The notes: a model not told the origin generated them from the sequence alone. DNA of 13,249 nt from an uncultured bacterium (GCA_902489575.1 CABUAQ010000050.1:1-13249); one strand, 5' to 3'; positions 1-7,884 are shown, counted from the stretch's first letter. Numbers and translations: made by a program.

Positions 1-42
1 CGTATGGTTTTTATACAAAAAATAATATTAAAAATCAAAAAA

Positions 43-981
43 TTAAACAGTAACTTCTTTTAATGTTTCAATATATTTAACTGCGCTAACAGCACCGACA
101 GCACCGTCAGCAGCAGCTGTAATGACTTGCCTTAAAGGAGTTTTACGGACATCACCTACAGCAAAAACACCATCAATAGAGGTTTTCATATACTCATCTG
201 TCAAAATAAAACCTTGAGAATCTTGCTCAACCTGACCATTTATATTATCGACATTTGGAGAAATACCTACATAAGGGAAAACACCGTTTACCGAAATTTC
301 AGATACAGTCTTTGTCTTAACATTTTCTACAACAACAGTTGTTACTAAATCTTGCCCTTTAATTTCTCGAACAATCGTATCCCATATAAATTCCAACTTA
401 TCATTTTTAAAAGCCCGTTCCTGAATAATTTTATCAGCTCTGAGCTCATCCCGTCTATGAATGAGGTAAACTCTTGACGCAAATTTAGTAAGGTAAATAG
501 CTTCCTCAACGGCTGAATTTCCACCCCCGACAACTGCAACAATTTTGTCTTTATAAAAAGCGCCATCGCAGACTGCACAATAACTAACTCCTCGCCCGAT
601 ATATTTTTCTTCACCTAAAACACCAAGTTTCATAGGTTTTGCACCGGTTGCAATTATAACCGTTTTAGCTAAAAATTCGGCTTCGTTAGTCTTTACAATT
701 TTAGGATTTGAAAGCAAATCTACCGATTCAATTTCCTGCATAGGAAATTTCTGAATACCAAATTTATCTGCATGCTCTTCGAATTTTTCCATCAACTCGA
801 ACCCGCCTATTGCACCAAAGCCGGGGTAATTTTCGAGTTCCAGATAATTAGAAGGTTGTCCCCCAAGCATACTTATATCTATAATTGCTGTTGAAACAGC
901 TCCGCGAGACGCGTAAATCCCTGCGGCAAATCCGGCAGGTCCGCCGCCTAATATAACAGTATCAAATTCGTAAGTTGTCAT
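43..981 (-). CDS. trxB: Thioredoxin-disulfide reductase
   Basis: Flavoenzyme that passes electrons from NADPH through FAD and a redox-active cysteine pair to thioredoxin in the cytoplasm. Seen in the 312-residue product: an N-terminal FAD-binding GGGPAG (residues 12-17), the active-site pair CAVC (135-138; most relatives read CATC), an NADPH-binding GGGNSA (152-157) with HRRDELR (175-181) for the 2'-phosphate, and a C-terminal GVFAVGDV (271-278) closing the FAD site. The length is normal for the low-molecular-weight bacterial class. The start at 981 is preceded by GAGGA about 9 nt upstream, and the gene lies 12 nt after the small secreted protein gene, so it is probably the last gene of the pgi unit. 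Only 42 nt of sequence lie beyond its stop and show no convincing terminator. Confidence 0.97.
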   Translation of the reverse strand: MTTYEFDTVILGGGPAGFAAGIYASRGAVSTAIIDISMLGGQPSNYLELENYPGFGAIGGFELMEKFEEHADKFGIQKFPMQEIESVDLLSNPKIVKTNEAEFLAKTVIIATGAKPMKLGVLGEEKYIGRGVSYCAVCDGAFYKDKIVAVVGGGNSAVEEAIYLTKFASRVYLIHRRDELRADKIIQERAFKNDKLEFIWDTIVREIKGQDLVTTVVVENVKTKTVSEISVNGVFPYVGISPNVDNINGQVEQDSQGFILTDEYMKTSIDGVFAVGDVRKTPLRQVITAAADGAVGAVSAVKYIETLKEVTV

Positions 982-993
982 GTTTTATAATCC

Positions 994-1482
994 TCAATTA
1001 CCTTTTACACTCTGTCCGGAAATTCTCTCTCCTGTTAATGAATACTTTGCGGTTTCTGTTTTTATTACACTTCCATCCACATCAGATAATGTTTTTAAAC
1101 TCAAAGTATTACTACCAGTAAAAGTATCTCCTTTTATGTTAATACTAACAGAATCCGTTAGCAATTTGTTATTGTATTTTCCGTCTTTAGTAAAAACAAC
1201 ATGATTTAATCCGGCTTCTTCAACTTTAACCTCAGCTGCTGCTTTTGAAAACGGATTACACAATTTTATGACGTCATCCTCTAAAGATATGTTCCACAAA
1301 TCTATACCTTTTTCTTTAAAAGAAGCTGGAGCATCTGTTTCCACTCTAATCGACACCACCCGCCAGGAACCAAATAACATATCAGGAACATGGGACACTC
1401 CGCCCTTTAGTACCTGTGCAGATACCGTAGTTATCACGGATAAAAATACAAATAAAAGTAATAAATATCTCATTATACTCAT
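994..1482 (-). CDS. Small secreted protein, lipocalin-like GxW motif, function unknown
   Basis: I do not recognise the family. With the start at 1482 the product has 162 residues. It opens with a signal peptide: Met/Arg, a Leu/Phe/Val-rich core and a likely cleavage site after Val-Ser-Ala near residue 22. The mature part is short and strand-rich, starts with a GSWRVVS segment that resembles the GxW motif opening lipocalin-type barrels, and contains a single cysteine. The reading frame stays open further upstream, to an ATG at 1584 inside pgi. The ATGs at 1482 or 1473 fit better because the signal peptide then sits at the N terminus, although neither has a strong Shine-Dalgarno sequence. The gene lies between pgi and trxB, 28 nt after pgi, which suggests cotranscription but gives no function. 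A small beta-barrel binding protein is one option; this is inference. Confidence 0.75.
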   Translation of the reverse strand: MSIMRYLLLLFVFLSVITTVSAQVLKGGVSHVPDMLFGSWRVVSIRVETDAPASFKEKGIDLWNISLEDDVIKLCNPFSKAAAEVKVEEAGLNHVVFTKDGKYNNKLLTDSVSINIKGDTFTGSNTLSLKTLSDVDGSVIKTETAKYSLTGERISGQSVKGN

Positions 1483-1510
1483 TTTAATAATAATAATACA
1501 AAATACAACA

Positions 1511-2905
1511 TTAATATTCCATACCCATTTTAGTATAGAGAGTTCTTGCAGAATCTTCATAGCCTGCACGCCCCATAAGTGCATAGGTATAGTTTTTTGC
1601 TTGTTCTACACCTGGCTGACTAAAGGTATCAATATTATATAGCTCCCCGGCAATAGCTGTTTGAACCTCAAGCATATACAATAGTTGAGCAACAAAATAA
1701 CCGTTTACCTTAGGCAGAGAAATTGTGACAGAAGGCCTTGCATAATCAGATAAAGAAACTCTGGTTGAATCTGCTTCCGCATTAATTAAATCATTTACGG
1801 TTTTACCGCCTAAATACCCAATACCGGTGTATTCAAAAATTTTAGGTATTTCTAGCTTAGTATCAAACTCCTCAACCCTTATAAATGTTATGATTTTATC
1901 ATTAGGACCTTCATTATAAAGCTGGATTTGTGAATGTTGATCAGTCGCACCTAAAGCCTTAATAGGTGTTGGACCAACATGAGTATGATTACCCTGCAAA
2001 TCTTCACTTTTTCCCAAAGATTCTGCCCAAAGCTGAACAAACCAATCAGAAACATACCTTAATCTGCTAGAATACGGCATCATAACAGACAAATTTTTTC
2101 CTTTTTTAGTATCCATCAAATACTGAATTAATGCTCCCTGTGCAGCAATATTTTCATTTATATCAGTATTCTTCAACGCCAAATCCATATCTTTTATACC
2201 ATTTATAATTTCATCAATATCAATTCCGACAAGAGCAAATGGCAAAAGCCCAACAGCAGAAAATACAGAATATCTTCCACCCACATCATCTGGCACAACA
2301 AAAGTTTTATAACCTTCCTGTTCTGCTATCTGTCTTAACACCCCGGTCTGTCTGTCAGTTGTTGCAACTACATTTTTTCTATATTCGTCTTCCCCAAGTT
2401 CTTTTTCCAGCCTATCTTTTACAATCATGAACTGTGACATTGTCTCTGCAGTTGAACCTGATTTCGTAATTACATTAACCAGAGTTTTCTTCAAATCTAA
2501 AATATCAAGCAAGCCAGCAATACTATCTGGATCAATATTATCAAGAAAAAATATTCTTGGAAAATTATCTCTCTGTTCGGAGCTTAAAAAATTCCAATAT
2601 GGTTTCAATAATGCCTCTGTAATTGCAAGACCTCCTAAAGCCGAACCACCGATGCCTAAAACTAAAATATTTTCAAACCGTCCTCGCACTAATGAAGCAT
2701 ATTCTTTAACATACCAGACCGTCTCTTCGTTGTAACCGAGGTTCATCCACTGAAGCCACTGACCGCGTTTATCCTTTCTTTTGTTCAAATCTGCAATAAT
2801 TTCAGCAATACGACCCTTATACTGCGAAAACTCTTGAGCTAAATTTAATCCGTTCTCCTGACCGACAACACATGCATCAGCATTTTTGAAATCAAATTTA
2901 ATCAT
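1511..2905 (-). CDS. pgi: Glucose-6-phosphate isomerase
   Basis: Interconverts glucose 6-phosphate and fructose 6-phosphate in glycolysis and gluconeogenesis. The 464-residue product is of the shorter bacterial type (about 450 residues, versus about 550 in enterobacteria). Visible signatures are GIGGSALG (84-91), the phosphate-binding TKSGST (147-152), DDVGGRYSVFS (206-216, family signature 1), AESLGK with the probable catalytic Glu295, DQHSQ with His324, and PGVEQAK with Lys437 (family signature 2). Start ATG at 2905 has AGGG about 7 nt upstream. It is probably the first gene of a pgi - secreted protein - trxB unit. Confidence 0.97.
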   Translation of the reverse strand: MIKFDFKNADACVVGQENGLNLAQEFSQYKGRIAEIIADLNKRKDKRGQWLQWMNLGYNEETVWYVKEYASLVRGRFENILVLGIGGSALGGLAITEALLKPYWNFLSSEQRDNFPRIFFLDNIDPDSIAGLLDILDLKKTLVNVITKSGSTAETMSQFMIVKDRLEKELGEDEYRKNVVATTDRQTGVLRQIAEQEGYKTFVVPDDVGGRYSVFSAVGLLPFALVGIDIDEIINGIKDMDLALKNTDINENIAAQGALIQYLMDTKKGKNLSVMMPYSSRLRYVSDWFVQLWAESLGKSEDLQGNHTHVGPTPIKALGATDQHSQIQLYNEGPNDKIITFIRVEEFDTKLEIPKIFEYTGIGYLGGKTVNDLINAEADSTRVSLSDYARPSVTISLPKVNGYFVAQLLYMLEVQTAIAGELYNIDTFSQPGVEQAKNYTYALMGRAGYEDSARTLYTKMGMEY

Positions 2906-2952
2906 TGCAACCCTAATACCCCTTCCTTAATAGTACTCAATCATTTACATCT

Positions 2953-2980
2953 ATTGTATATAATCAAGTATAAAATACAA
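2953..2980 (-). promoter_or_regulatory. Candidate sigma70-type promoter for pgi
   Basis: Read on the minus strand, TTGTAT (2975-2980) and TACAAT (2953-2958) are separated by 16 nt. The -10 matches 5 of 6 consensus bases but the -35 only 3 of 6. A start of transcription near 2946 would give a leader of about 40 nt. In AT-rich DNA such matches arise by chance, so this is tentative. Confidence 0.35.
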
Positions 2981-3012
2981 GGGGTAAAAGAGTGTTACCG
3001 ATATATGACAGG

Positions 3013-3028
3013 CTGATATCAATATCAG
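3013..3028. repeat. Perfect 7-bp inverted repeat between the 728-residue gene and pgi
   Basis: CTGATAT and ATATCAG flank a 2-nt centre. No T-run follows on the minus strand, so it is not a standard intrinsic terminator for the upstream gene ending at 3048. It lies about 35 nt upstream of the candidate pgi -35 and could be a protein-binding dyad or a weak RNA hairpin. Confidence 0.4.
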
Positions 3029-3047
3029 TGACTCAAAATTACATAAT

Positions 3048-5234
3048 TTATGCACTTTGATTAAACTTAAAAGTTCTTTCAATATTCTTAGTGATAACAC
3101 CCTTTATTGATTCATACTCTGTTTGTAAAGATGTATGTTCTGTATCAATATTTTTCAATTCAATATCGTAAATGTTATCTTTTGCTTCAATATCATTCAT
3201 TGCACGATTGTACTCTGCTTCGGCTTTTGTAACAGCCTCTTGATCTGTTTCTTCGGTAATTCTTGTACAAGACTTGTAATCAAGATTATTCCATCTGAAA
3301 GACTTATCAACTTGTTCCAGTGTAACAATACCGCTTTCAAGCGCGTATTCAATCCATTCTTTAGAAGAAGCAAGCCCATTTTCAATAGCTTTATAGCCTT
3401 CCTTCATTCTGTTAAAAAGATTGGTATACCATTGTGCCTTAGCATCAGCATTACCTTTATTAGATGTATCATTAGAATCAACCCAGGCATATTTAGGTTC
3501 ACCGGTTTGTTCAATCATAAGATCAACTATATATTCTTTAATTACTGTATTAAAACTTTCAGATTGAACAATCGGATGCGCAATAGCACCATTTGCAGCT
3601 CTTGTTTGACTGTCTTTTAAATATTGAAGTACGAAATCAAGATCTGTAAGATTTTCAGCAGTCACAGTCACTGAAACTCCTTCATCATTTGTAAAAGTAT
3701 ATCCGTTTTTCAAATCATCTTCAACAATGTCTTTAGATGTTAAACTTGCAGGATCTGATAAATCTCTGTCAGATGTACTGAATATATTATCTAAAAATGA
3801 GTCTTTAGCATCTATGTAATCCTGTAGAACTTCTTCCAAAGTCTTATCCAAACCTTTAATAGGGTCAGCGATGTTAATACCATATTGATTTAGTGTAGAA
3901 GGATCCTGACTGATAAGAAAATCAGCAAAATTTTCATAATTCGCAGCATCGGAAATTGTTGTGATAACACTTTTAACCAGAGACGGAATTAACTCATTCT
4001 TAACTTCATTGAAATCTGTATAATAAGTTGACGAAGTTAAAGTGTTTTTACCGTCTGCACCTTGTACCATATTATAATAATAGCTGAAAGAAGAGACATT
4101 TCCTGAAGCATCAGTATCAGTTATTGTATAGGACATTTTATTGACAAAATCACTTAATGTCATACCTGTTTTAATTGTGCCGTCACTATTTTTCGGATAA
4201 TTCAAGACAAAAGTAGAACTGGTATCACTATTATTTGCAATTGCTTTTGAATCATCAATAGCAATTACATTACCATTGACATCAACTGTAACCTTAATAT
4301 CTCCATCCAGTGTGTAAACTTTATTTTCACCATCAGCAGTTGGTTCGGATATTTCGCAGTTATTAGTATATTTAATACCTGTAACAGAAGTACTTGAACC
4401 ATCAGCATTATAAACCTGTTCATTTGATACATACTGATACAGATTTAAATAATCAATAACAGTATCTTTTAAATCTTCAGATATAAAGCCTTTTGAAAAT
4501 AATGTATTAACATTGTACGTATTATTTCCTGATGTAAAAGCATTTTTTAGCTCTGTTAAAATACCATCCATAGTAGAACTGTTCAAAGAAATTGAATAGC
4601 TTTTATTGGCGGCATCATACGAAATTTTTGTTTGGTTACCTGAATACATTAAATAATCTTTCATACTGTCTTGCGCAGCTTTAGATAAGTTTGTATAAGC
4701 ATTGGCATAAGCAGTATAATTATTATTATATCTTTCAACTTCAATAGAATTTTCATAACTATTGTAGTTTTCATAATATGATTTCATTGTTTCTGCATCA
4801 ATAATATTAAATGGTTCAGGATATGCCTCATTTTTCATATCACCCAATTCATCAAAATATGTAGTTGTATATTCTAAACCGTGTTTTTGTAAATAAGCAT
4901 TTAAATTACCATTTGATTGTGCATACATAGCGGCTTCTTCTTCACTTACCAAAATTTGTCCTGAAGAATTAACAAGACCATACTGGGTATTGTATGAACT
5001 ATAAGCAGTTAAAGCATTATAAGTTAAATCTTGAGTCAATGCAGCACCTGTGGAATCATAGTTAGAGAATTTTAATGTTGCATTATTCAAAGCATTAACA
5101 TAATTTTCACTAGCTTGAGAACTTTGAGTTGCCAAACGCATTTTTGCATTATTAATGGTTTGTGATCTTAACTCATTATCAGCCAAACGAGCAGTTATAG
5201 TTAATAATCTAGCTTGTGATGCTGCCATTCCCAT
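3048..5234 (-). CDS. Large low-complexity protein with helical termini (unknown; candidate surface or filament-type protein)
   Basis: A 728-residue protein without signal peptide or clear membrane segment. The first ~55 residues (starting MGMAASQARLLTITARL) and the last ~62 residues (667-728) look like amphipathic, coiled-coil helices. The long middle is rich in Asn, Ser, Thr, Tyr and Asp and looks strand- and loop-rich. Helical ends around a variable, polar centre recall flagellin, hook and type III filament proteins, but I see none of their signatures, so this is analogy only. A Trp-containing block at roughly 600-665 precedes the C-terminal helix. The C-terminal SLQTE (702-706) recurs in the protein starting at 13142. 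I associate this N terminus with a protein family of Gastranaerophilales, from memory. Start ATG at 5234 has AAAGGA 11 nt upstream; a second in-frame ATG two codons later is possible. Confidence 0.85.
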   Translation of the reverse strand: MGMAASQARLLTITARLADNELRSQTINNAKMRLATQSSQASENYVNALNNATLKFSNYDSTGAALTQDLTYNALTAYSSYNTQYGLVNSSGQILVSEEEAAMYAQSNGNLNAYLQKHGLEYTTTYFDELGDMKNEAYPEPFNIIDAETMKSYYENYNSYENSIEVERYNNNYTAYANAYTNLSKAAQDSMKDYLMYSGNQTKISYDAANKSYSISLNSSTMDGILTELKNAFTSGNNTYNVNTLFSKGFISEDLKDTVIDYLNLYQYVSNEQVYNADGSSTSVTGIKYTNNCEISEPTADGENKVYTLDGDIKVTVDVNGNVIAIDDSKAIANNSDTSSTFVLNYPKNSDGTIKTGMTLSDFVNKMSYTITDTDASGNVSSFSYYYNMVQGADGKNTLTSSTYYTDFNEVKNELIPSLVKSVITTISDAANYENFADFLISQDPSTLNQYGINIADPIKGLDKTLEEVLQDYIDAKDSFLDNIFSTSDRDLSDPASLTSKDIVEDDLKNGYTFTNDEGVSVTVTAENLTDLDFVLQYLKDSQTRAANGAIAHPIVQSESFNTVIKEYIVDLMIEQTGEPKYAWVDSNDTSNKGNADAKAQWYTNLFNRMKEGYKAIENGLASSKEWIEYALESGIVTLEQVDKSFRWNNLDYKSCTRITEETDQEAVTKAEAEYNRAMNDIEAKDNIYDIELKNIDTEHTSLQTEYESIKGVITKNIERTFKFNQSA

Positions 5235-5323
5235 TGTTAGTGCTGTCCTTTCGATTTCCTTAAAACTTTTCTTATCTTATAATTCGGCATATTTTCCCCA
5301 AACTTTAATATTTTAAAGGATAT

Positions 5324-5341
5324 TGTTAAGATATTGTTACA
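5324..5341 (-). promoter_or_regulatory. Direct-repeat motif upstream of the 728-residue gene
   Basis: On the minus strand TGTAACAATATCTTAACA contains two TAACA units spaced 11 bp, followed by a weaker TTAAAATAT repeat. A possible -10, TATAAG, lies at 5276-5281, about 42 nt downstream. The arrangement resembles 11-bp-spaced direct-repeat operators such as Pho boxes; related copies occur at 13224-13240 and elsewhere in the window. Function is inferred, not shown. Confidence 0.35.
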
Positions 5342-5360
5342 ATATATGATAGGTAAAATT

Positions 5361-5395
5361 TTATAAAACAAAAGGACAGAAATTAATCTGCCCTT
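5361..5395 (-). terminator. Intrinsic terminator after the 120-residue gene
   Basis: In the minus-strand RNA, AAGGGCAGA (from 5395) pairs with UCUGUCCUU (to 5372) around a 6-nt loop, with one G-U pair, and is followed by a T-rich tail (TTGTTTT). On the plus strand the same position is an A-C mismatch, so the hairpin is adapted to minus-strand transcription. It lies 32 nt beyond the stop of the gene ending at 5428. Confidence 0.8.
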
Positions 5396-5427
5396 GATAT
5401 ATATCATCCATCAGCGTAAAAACCTTA

Positions 5428-5790
5428 TTAGCCCACAGAAGTAAATGAGGAGCATGACACTCCGGAAAATGATGCACCTGAAGAATAAGAAACATCTGAA
5501 GCTCCTAATCCGAAACCGCAATCACCAAGTACTGCTACTGCTGCTGAAAAATCACTCATAAACCCTGAATCTTCAGCAGATGAATAGTCATATCCCGCGT
5601 ACATTGAATAGTCAACAGCATAAGGATTATTAGAAATATAAGTATCATATTCGCCCATAGTCAGCAAACTTTTTGCCTCAGCAGAATTCATAGCCAAAAT
5701 TCCTGCATTTTCAACAGGATTATTTTTAACACCTGAATTTTTGTTTGAAGAAGATGATTTTGCCGCTTTTTCGCCGAATAGTAATATCAT
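5428..5790 (-). CDS. Ser/Gly/Tyr-rich small protein, unknown
   Basis: A 120-residue protein I do not recognise. About one fifth of the residues are serine. A Lys/Ser/Asn-rich N-terminal stretch is followed by a Tyr-rich segment (about residues 48-70) and a Gly/Ser-rich tail with two cysteines. There is no signal peptide in the usual sense and no transmembrane segment. The start at 5790 is well supported by AGGAG about 6 nt upstream, and a terminator follows the gene, so it is very likely expressed as its own unit. It sits directly upstream of the 728-residue gene on the same strand. It shares low complexity and polar composition with it, but a functional link is only inferred from proximity. 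Confidence 0.75.
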   Translation of the reverse strand: MILLFGEKAAKSSSSNKNSGVKNNPVENAGILAMNSAEAKSLLTMGEYDTYISNNPYAVDYSMYAGYDYSSAEDSGFMSDFSAAVAVLGDCGFGLGASDVSYSSGASFSGVSCSSFTSVG

Positions 5791-5823
5791 TTGTAACTCC
5801 TAATATCTCGTATCATTTACATC

Positions 5824-5850
5824 TATATAAAGAGTTTGAAAAATTGCTAA
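5824..5850 (-). promoter_or_regulatory. Weak candidate promoter for the 120-residue gene
   Basis: Read on the minus strand, TATATA (5824-5829) lies about 34 nt upstream of the start codon, with TTAGCA (5845-5850) at a short 15-nt spacing. Immediately downstream of the -10 is ATAGATGTAAATGAT, a 15-mer that also lies downstream of the candidate pgi -10. Confidence 0.25.
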
Positions 5851-5909
5851 TTTCAGCATGGATTAGTTTTGTTACATATCTTAATAATAATTTAAAACTT
5901 TAGGATTAC

Positions 5910-5938
5910 ACATCTACACCCATGGGTTGATGTACATC
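5910..5938. promoter_or_regulatory. Nested palindromes in the divergent intergenic region
   Basis: ACATC (5910-5914) and GATGT (5929-5933) flank ACCCATGGGT (5918-5927), itself a perfect 10-bp palindrome. Adjacent and overlapping is a second perfect palindrome, GATGTACATC (5929-5938). This lies between two divergent genes (starts 5790 and 5986), as expected for an operator or attenuating structure, about 50-75 nt upstream of the plus-strand gene. Confidence 0.45.
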
Positions 5939-5985
5939 TCGAAAAAGAGTTGTAGTATAGGTATGTAGATTAGGGAGGTTAAGAA

Positions 5986-6633
5986 ATGAAGAAAATATTT
6001 TTAATATTCACATTCTTAATTGCGTTTGCTTTTACAACCCTTGCGGTAAAAGCTGCAGAAAACCATTTGCACACAATAACATTAGAAAAAAACAATTCTG
6101 GATATAATGTAATACTCGGTACTGATAAAATTACAAAGGTAACAAAAAAAGCAAATGCAGACAACGAATTGGTGATTGAACTAAACGGGGTTTCATCATC
6201 TGAGACAGTCAATGCCCTGTACAAAGGTACAAACAATATTGATGGATTGGTTGTAGAAAATTCAGGAGCAAACAAAATTAAAATTTATATCACTGCTGAT
6301 AATATCAAAAATTCTACAATTATGATTGAGCCGCTCAATGGAGAAACAACTATTGTTGGTGAAACGGTTCCGGTTGATAAAATTCTTTGGGTAGTATTTG
6401 TGTTAGCTTTATTCAGTGTAATTTTCAAAATATCAAAAGACATAGCAGAAGAAGATGAAAAAATTCTTATTAAAAAGAACATTAAAGACCGCGAAATTCA
6501 ACTTTATAAGAAATATAGAAGTGAATTTGCATCTAACGAAGTTTCAGATCACAACAGCGATCTAAGAATGAAGAAAATGCTCAAAAAAATTGACAGAAAG
6601 ATAGATGAAAGATTAACTTCTTCAATTAAATAA
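5986..6633 (+). CDS. Exported, membrane-anchored protein with AMIN-like domain
   Basis: 215 residues in four parts: a signal peptide (1 to about 24, Lys-Lys start, Phe/Ile/Leu core, Ala-rich end), a strand-rich extracytoplasmic domain (about 27-120), one transmembrane helix (about 131-149) and a charged, helical C-terminal tail (150-215) predicted to face the cytoplasm. The outer domain, with alternating strands such as ELVIELNGV and KIKIYITADNI, resembles AMIN domains, which tether envelope proteins such as amidases and PilQ-type secretins. The match is by eye and modest. The start is well supported by GGGAGG 7 nt upstream, and a strong terminator follows. It may act in envelope assembly or anchoring. 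No partner gene is adjacent apart from the convergent wecB. Confidence 0.85.
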   Translation: MKKIFLIFTFLIAFAFTTLAVKAAENHLHTITLEKNNSGYNVILGTDKITKVTKKANADNELVIELNGVSSSETVNALYKGTNNIDGLVVENSGANKIKIYITADNIKNSTIMIEPLNGETTIVGETVPVDKILWVVFVLALFSVIFKISKDIAEEDEKILIKKNIKDREIQLYKKYRSEFASNEVSDHNSDLRMKKMLKKIDRKIDERLTSSIK

Positions 6634-6682
6634 AAATTAAACCTCAAAAACTTAAATATATCCCTAAAACATTTTATGTACA

Positions 6683-6706
6683 GCAAGTCAAAAGACTTGC
6701 TTTTTT
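6683..6706 (+). terminator. Intrinsic terminator after the AMIN-like gene
   Basis: Perfect 7-bp stem GCAAGTC / GACTTGC with an AAAA loop, followed by six T residues on the plus strand, 50 nt after the stop at 6633. The minus-strand side lacks a T-run, so it should act in one direction only. Confidence 0.93.
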
Positions 6707-6742
6707 ATTATTATTTAAATAAACAACAACCAACACCAAAAA

Positions 6743-7873
6743 TTAATGGTGTTTTCTGAAGTAACTGTCTATAATATGTTCAATTATTTGAGCTGAATTC
6801 CCGTTCCCATACGGATTTTGTGCTATTAGCCGTGATTTGTTACGATCTTTTGACAAAATTTCAGAACTATATGAAATAATTTTATCATAATCAGCACCGA
6901 CAAGAACAGAAACACCTGCATCCACACCCTCCTGACGTTCTGTTTCATAACGCATAACAAGAGTAGGACAACCAAATGATGGAGCTTCTTCCTGAATTCC
7001 ACCGGAATCCGTCAATATCAATTTTGCATTTTTCATAAGATAAACAAGATACGGGTAATCAAGCGGAGGCATTAAATAAACATTTTCATATTCACCAAGA
7101 CAGGAATAAATTTTGCATTTTACATTAGGATTCGGGTGAACAGGAATAACAAAATTATGATCCGGAAATGCCTGAATAAGGTATTCTAGAGCCTTTATTA
7201 TTCTATCTAATCTTTCACCATGATTTTCACGGCGGTGAACAGTGATTAGAACAAGATTTTCATCCACAATAACTTCTTTTGACCGGAAAAACTCTTTGGC
7301 TTTATCCATAGTCTTATCAGACAGGCAGAATAACGCATCAATGACAGTATTCCCCGTTACATGAATTTTATTGTCTGAAATATCTTCTTTAAGAAGAGCT
7401 TTTTTATTTTTTTCAGTAGGTGCAAAATGTAATTCTGCAACTCGCGAAGTCATTTGCCGCATAACTTCTTCCGGAAAAGGTTCGTAAATATCATATGATC
7501 GAAGTCCTGCTTCAACATGAAACACAGGTATTTTACGATAAAAGCTTGTTAATGCACCGCAAAGTACGGTCATAGTATCACCCTGAACTATCGTAGCATC
7601 TATATCGTAGTCAGTAAAAACTTTATCTAACGAGGTCAAAATACGGGATTGGATTTCAACCAGAGATTGGTTTTCCCGCATACAATCAAGATTAATATCT
7701 GCTTGCAGCCCGAAATATGACAACGTTTGATTGGATAATTCCTTTTGCTGCTCAGTATTACAAATAAAAATCTTATATTTATCCGGATATTTTTTTAGTT
7801 CCAATATAACCGGTGCCAATTTAATAACTTCGGGTCTTGTCCCAAAAACAAACAATACATTCTTCTTATTCAT
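6743..7873 (-). CDS. wecB: UDP-N-acetylglucosamine 2-epimerase (non-hydrolysing)
   Basis: Interconverts UDP-GlcNAc and UDP-ManNAc in the cytoplasm, feeding synthesis of surface polysaccharides or teichoic-acid-like linkage units. The 376-residue product has the normal length and fold signatures: GTRPE (11-15), QGDT (97-100, usually HGDT), HVEAGLRS (119-126) with the catalytic-type Glu121, PFPEE (133-137), VHRREN with His213, PVHPNP (244-249) and LTDSGGIQEE (287-296) that binds the UDP moiety. The C-terminal NPYGNG replaces the common NPYGDG. It stands alone on the minus strand, convergent with the AMIN-like gene and divergent from the glutaredoxin gene. A 6-bp hairpin (AACACC / GGTGTT, 6732-6753) overlaps the stop codon but has no clean T-run. 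The start at 7873 has no Shine-Dalgarno sequence, although the conserved N terminus supports it. Confidence 0.96.
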   Translation of the reverse strand: MNKKNVLFVFGTRPEVIKLAPVILELKKYPDKYKIFICNTEQQKELSNQTLSYFGLQADINLDCMRENQSLVEIQSRILTSLDKVFTDYDIDATIVQGDTMTVLCGALTSFYRKIPVFHVEAGLRSYDIYEPFPEEVMRQMTSRVAELHFAPTEKNKKALLKEDISDNKIHVTGNTVIDALFCLSDKTMDKAKEFFRSKEVIVDENLVLITVHRRENHGERLDRIIKALEYLIQAFPDHNFVIPVHPNPNVKCKIYSCLGEYENVYLMPPLDYPYLVYLMKNAKLILTDSGGIQEEAPSFGCPTLVMRYETERQEGVDAGVSVLVGADYDKIISYSSEILSKDRNKSRLIAQNPYGNGNSAQIIEHIIDSYFRKHH

Positions 7874-7884
7874 AAACTGAGTTT

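Noticed and set aside
1..42. Terminator for trxB at the window edge
   Set aside because: Only a 4-bp inverted repeat (GTAT / ATAC) is visible in the available sequence.
994..1584. Longer reading frame of the small secreted protein starting at 1584 inside pgi
   Set aside because: It would overlap pgi by 74 nt and place about 35 residues before a typical signal peptide; the ATG at 1482 or 1473 is more sensible.
3135..3620. Open frames on the opposite strand of the 728-residue gene, and other antisense frames over pgi, trxB and rpsL
   Set aside because: They have no ribosome binding sites, cysteine- or Phe-rich shadow composition, and lie wholly inside well supported genes.
6732..6753. Hairpin AACACC / GGTGTT as wecB terminator
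   Set aside because: It overlaps the stop codon, has a 10-nt loop, only 6 bp, and is followed by GGTTGTTG and not a T-run.
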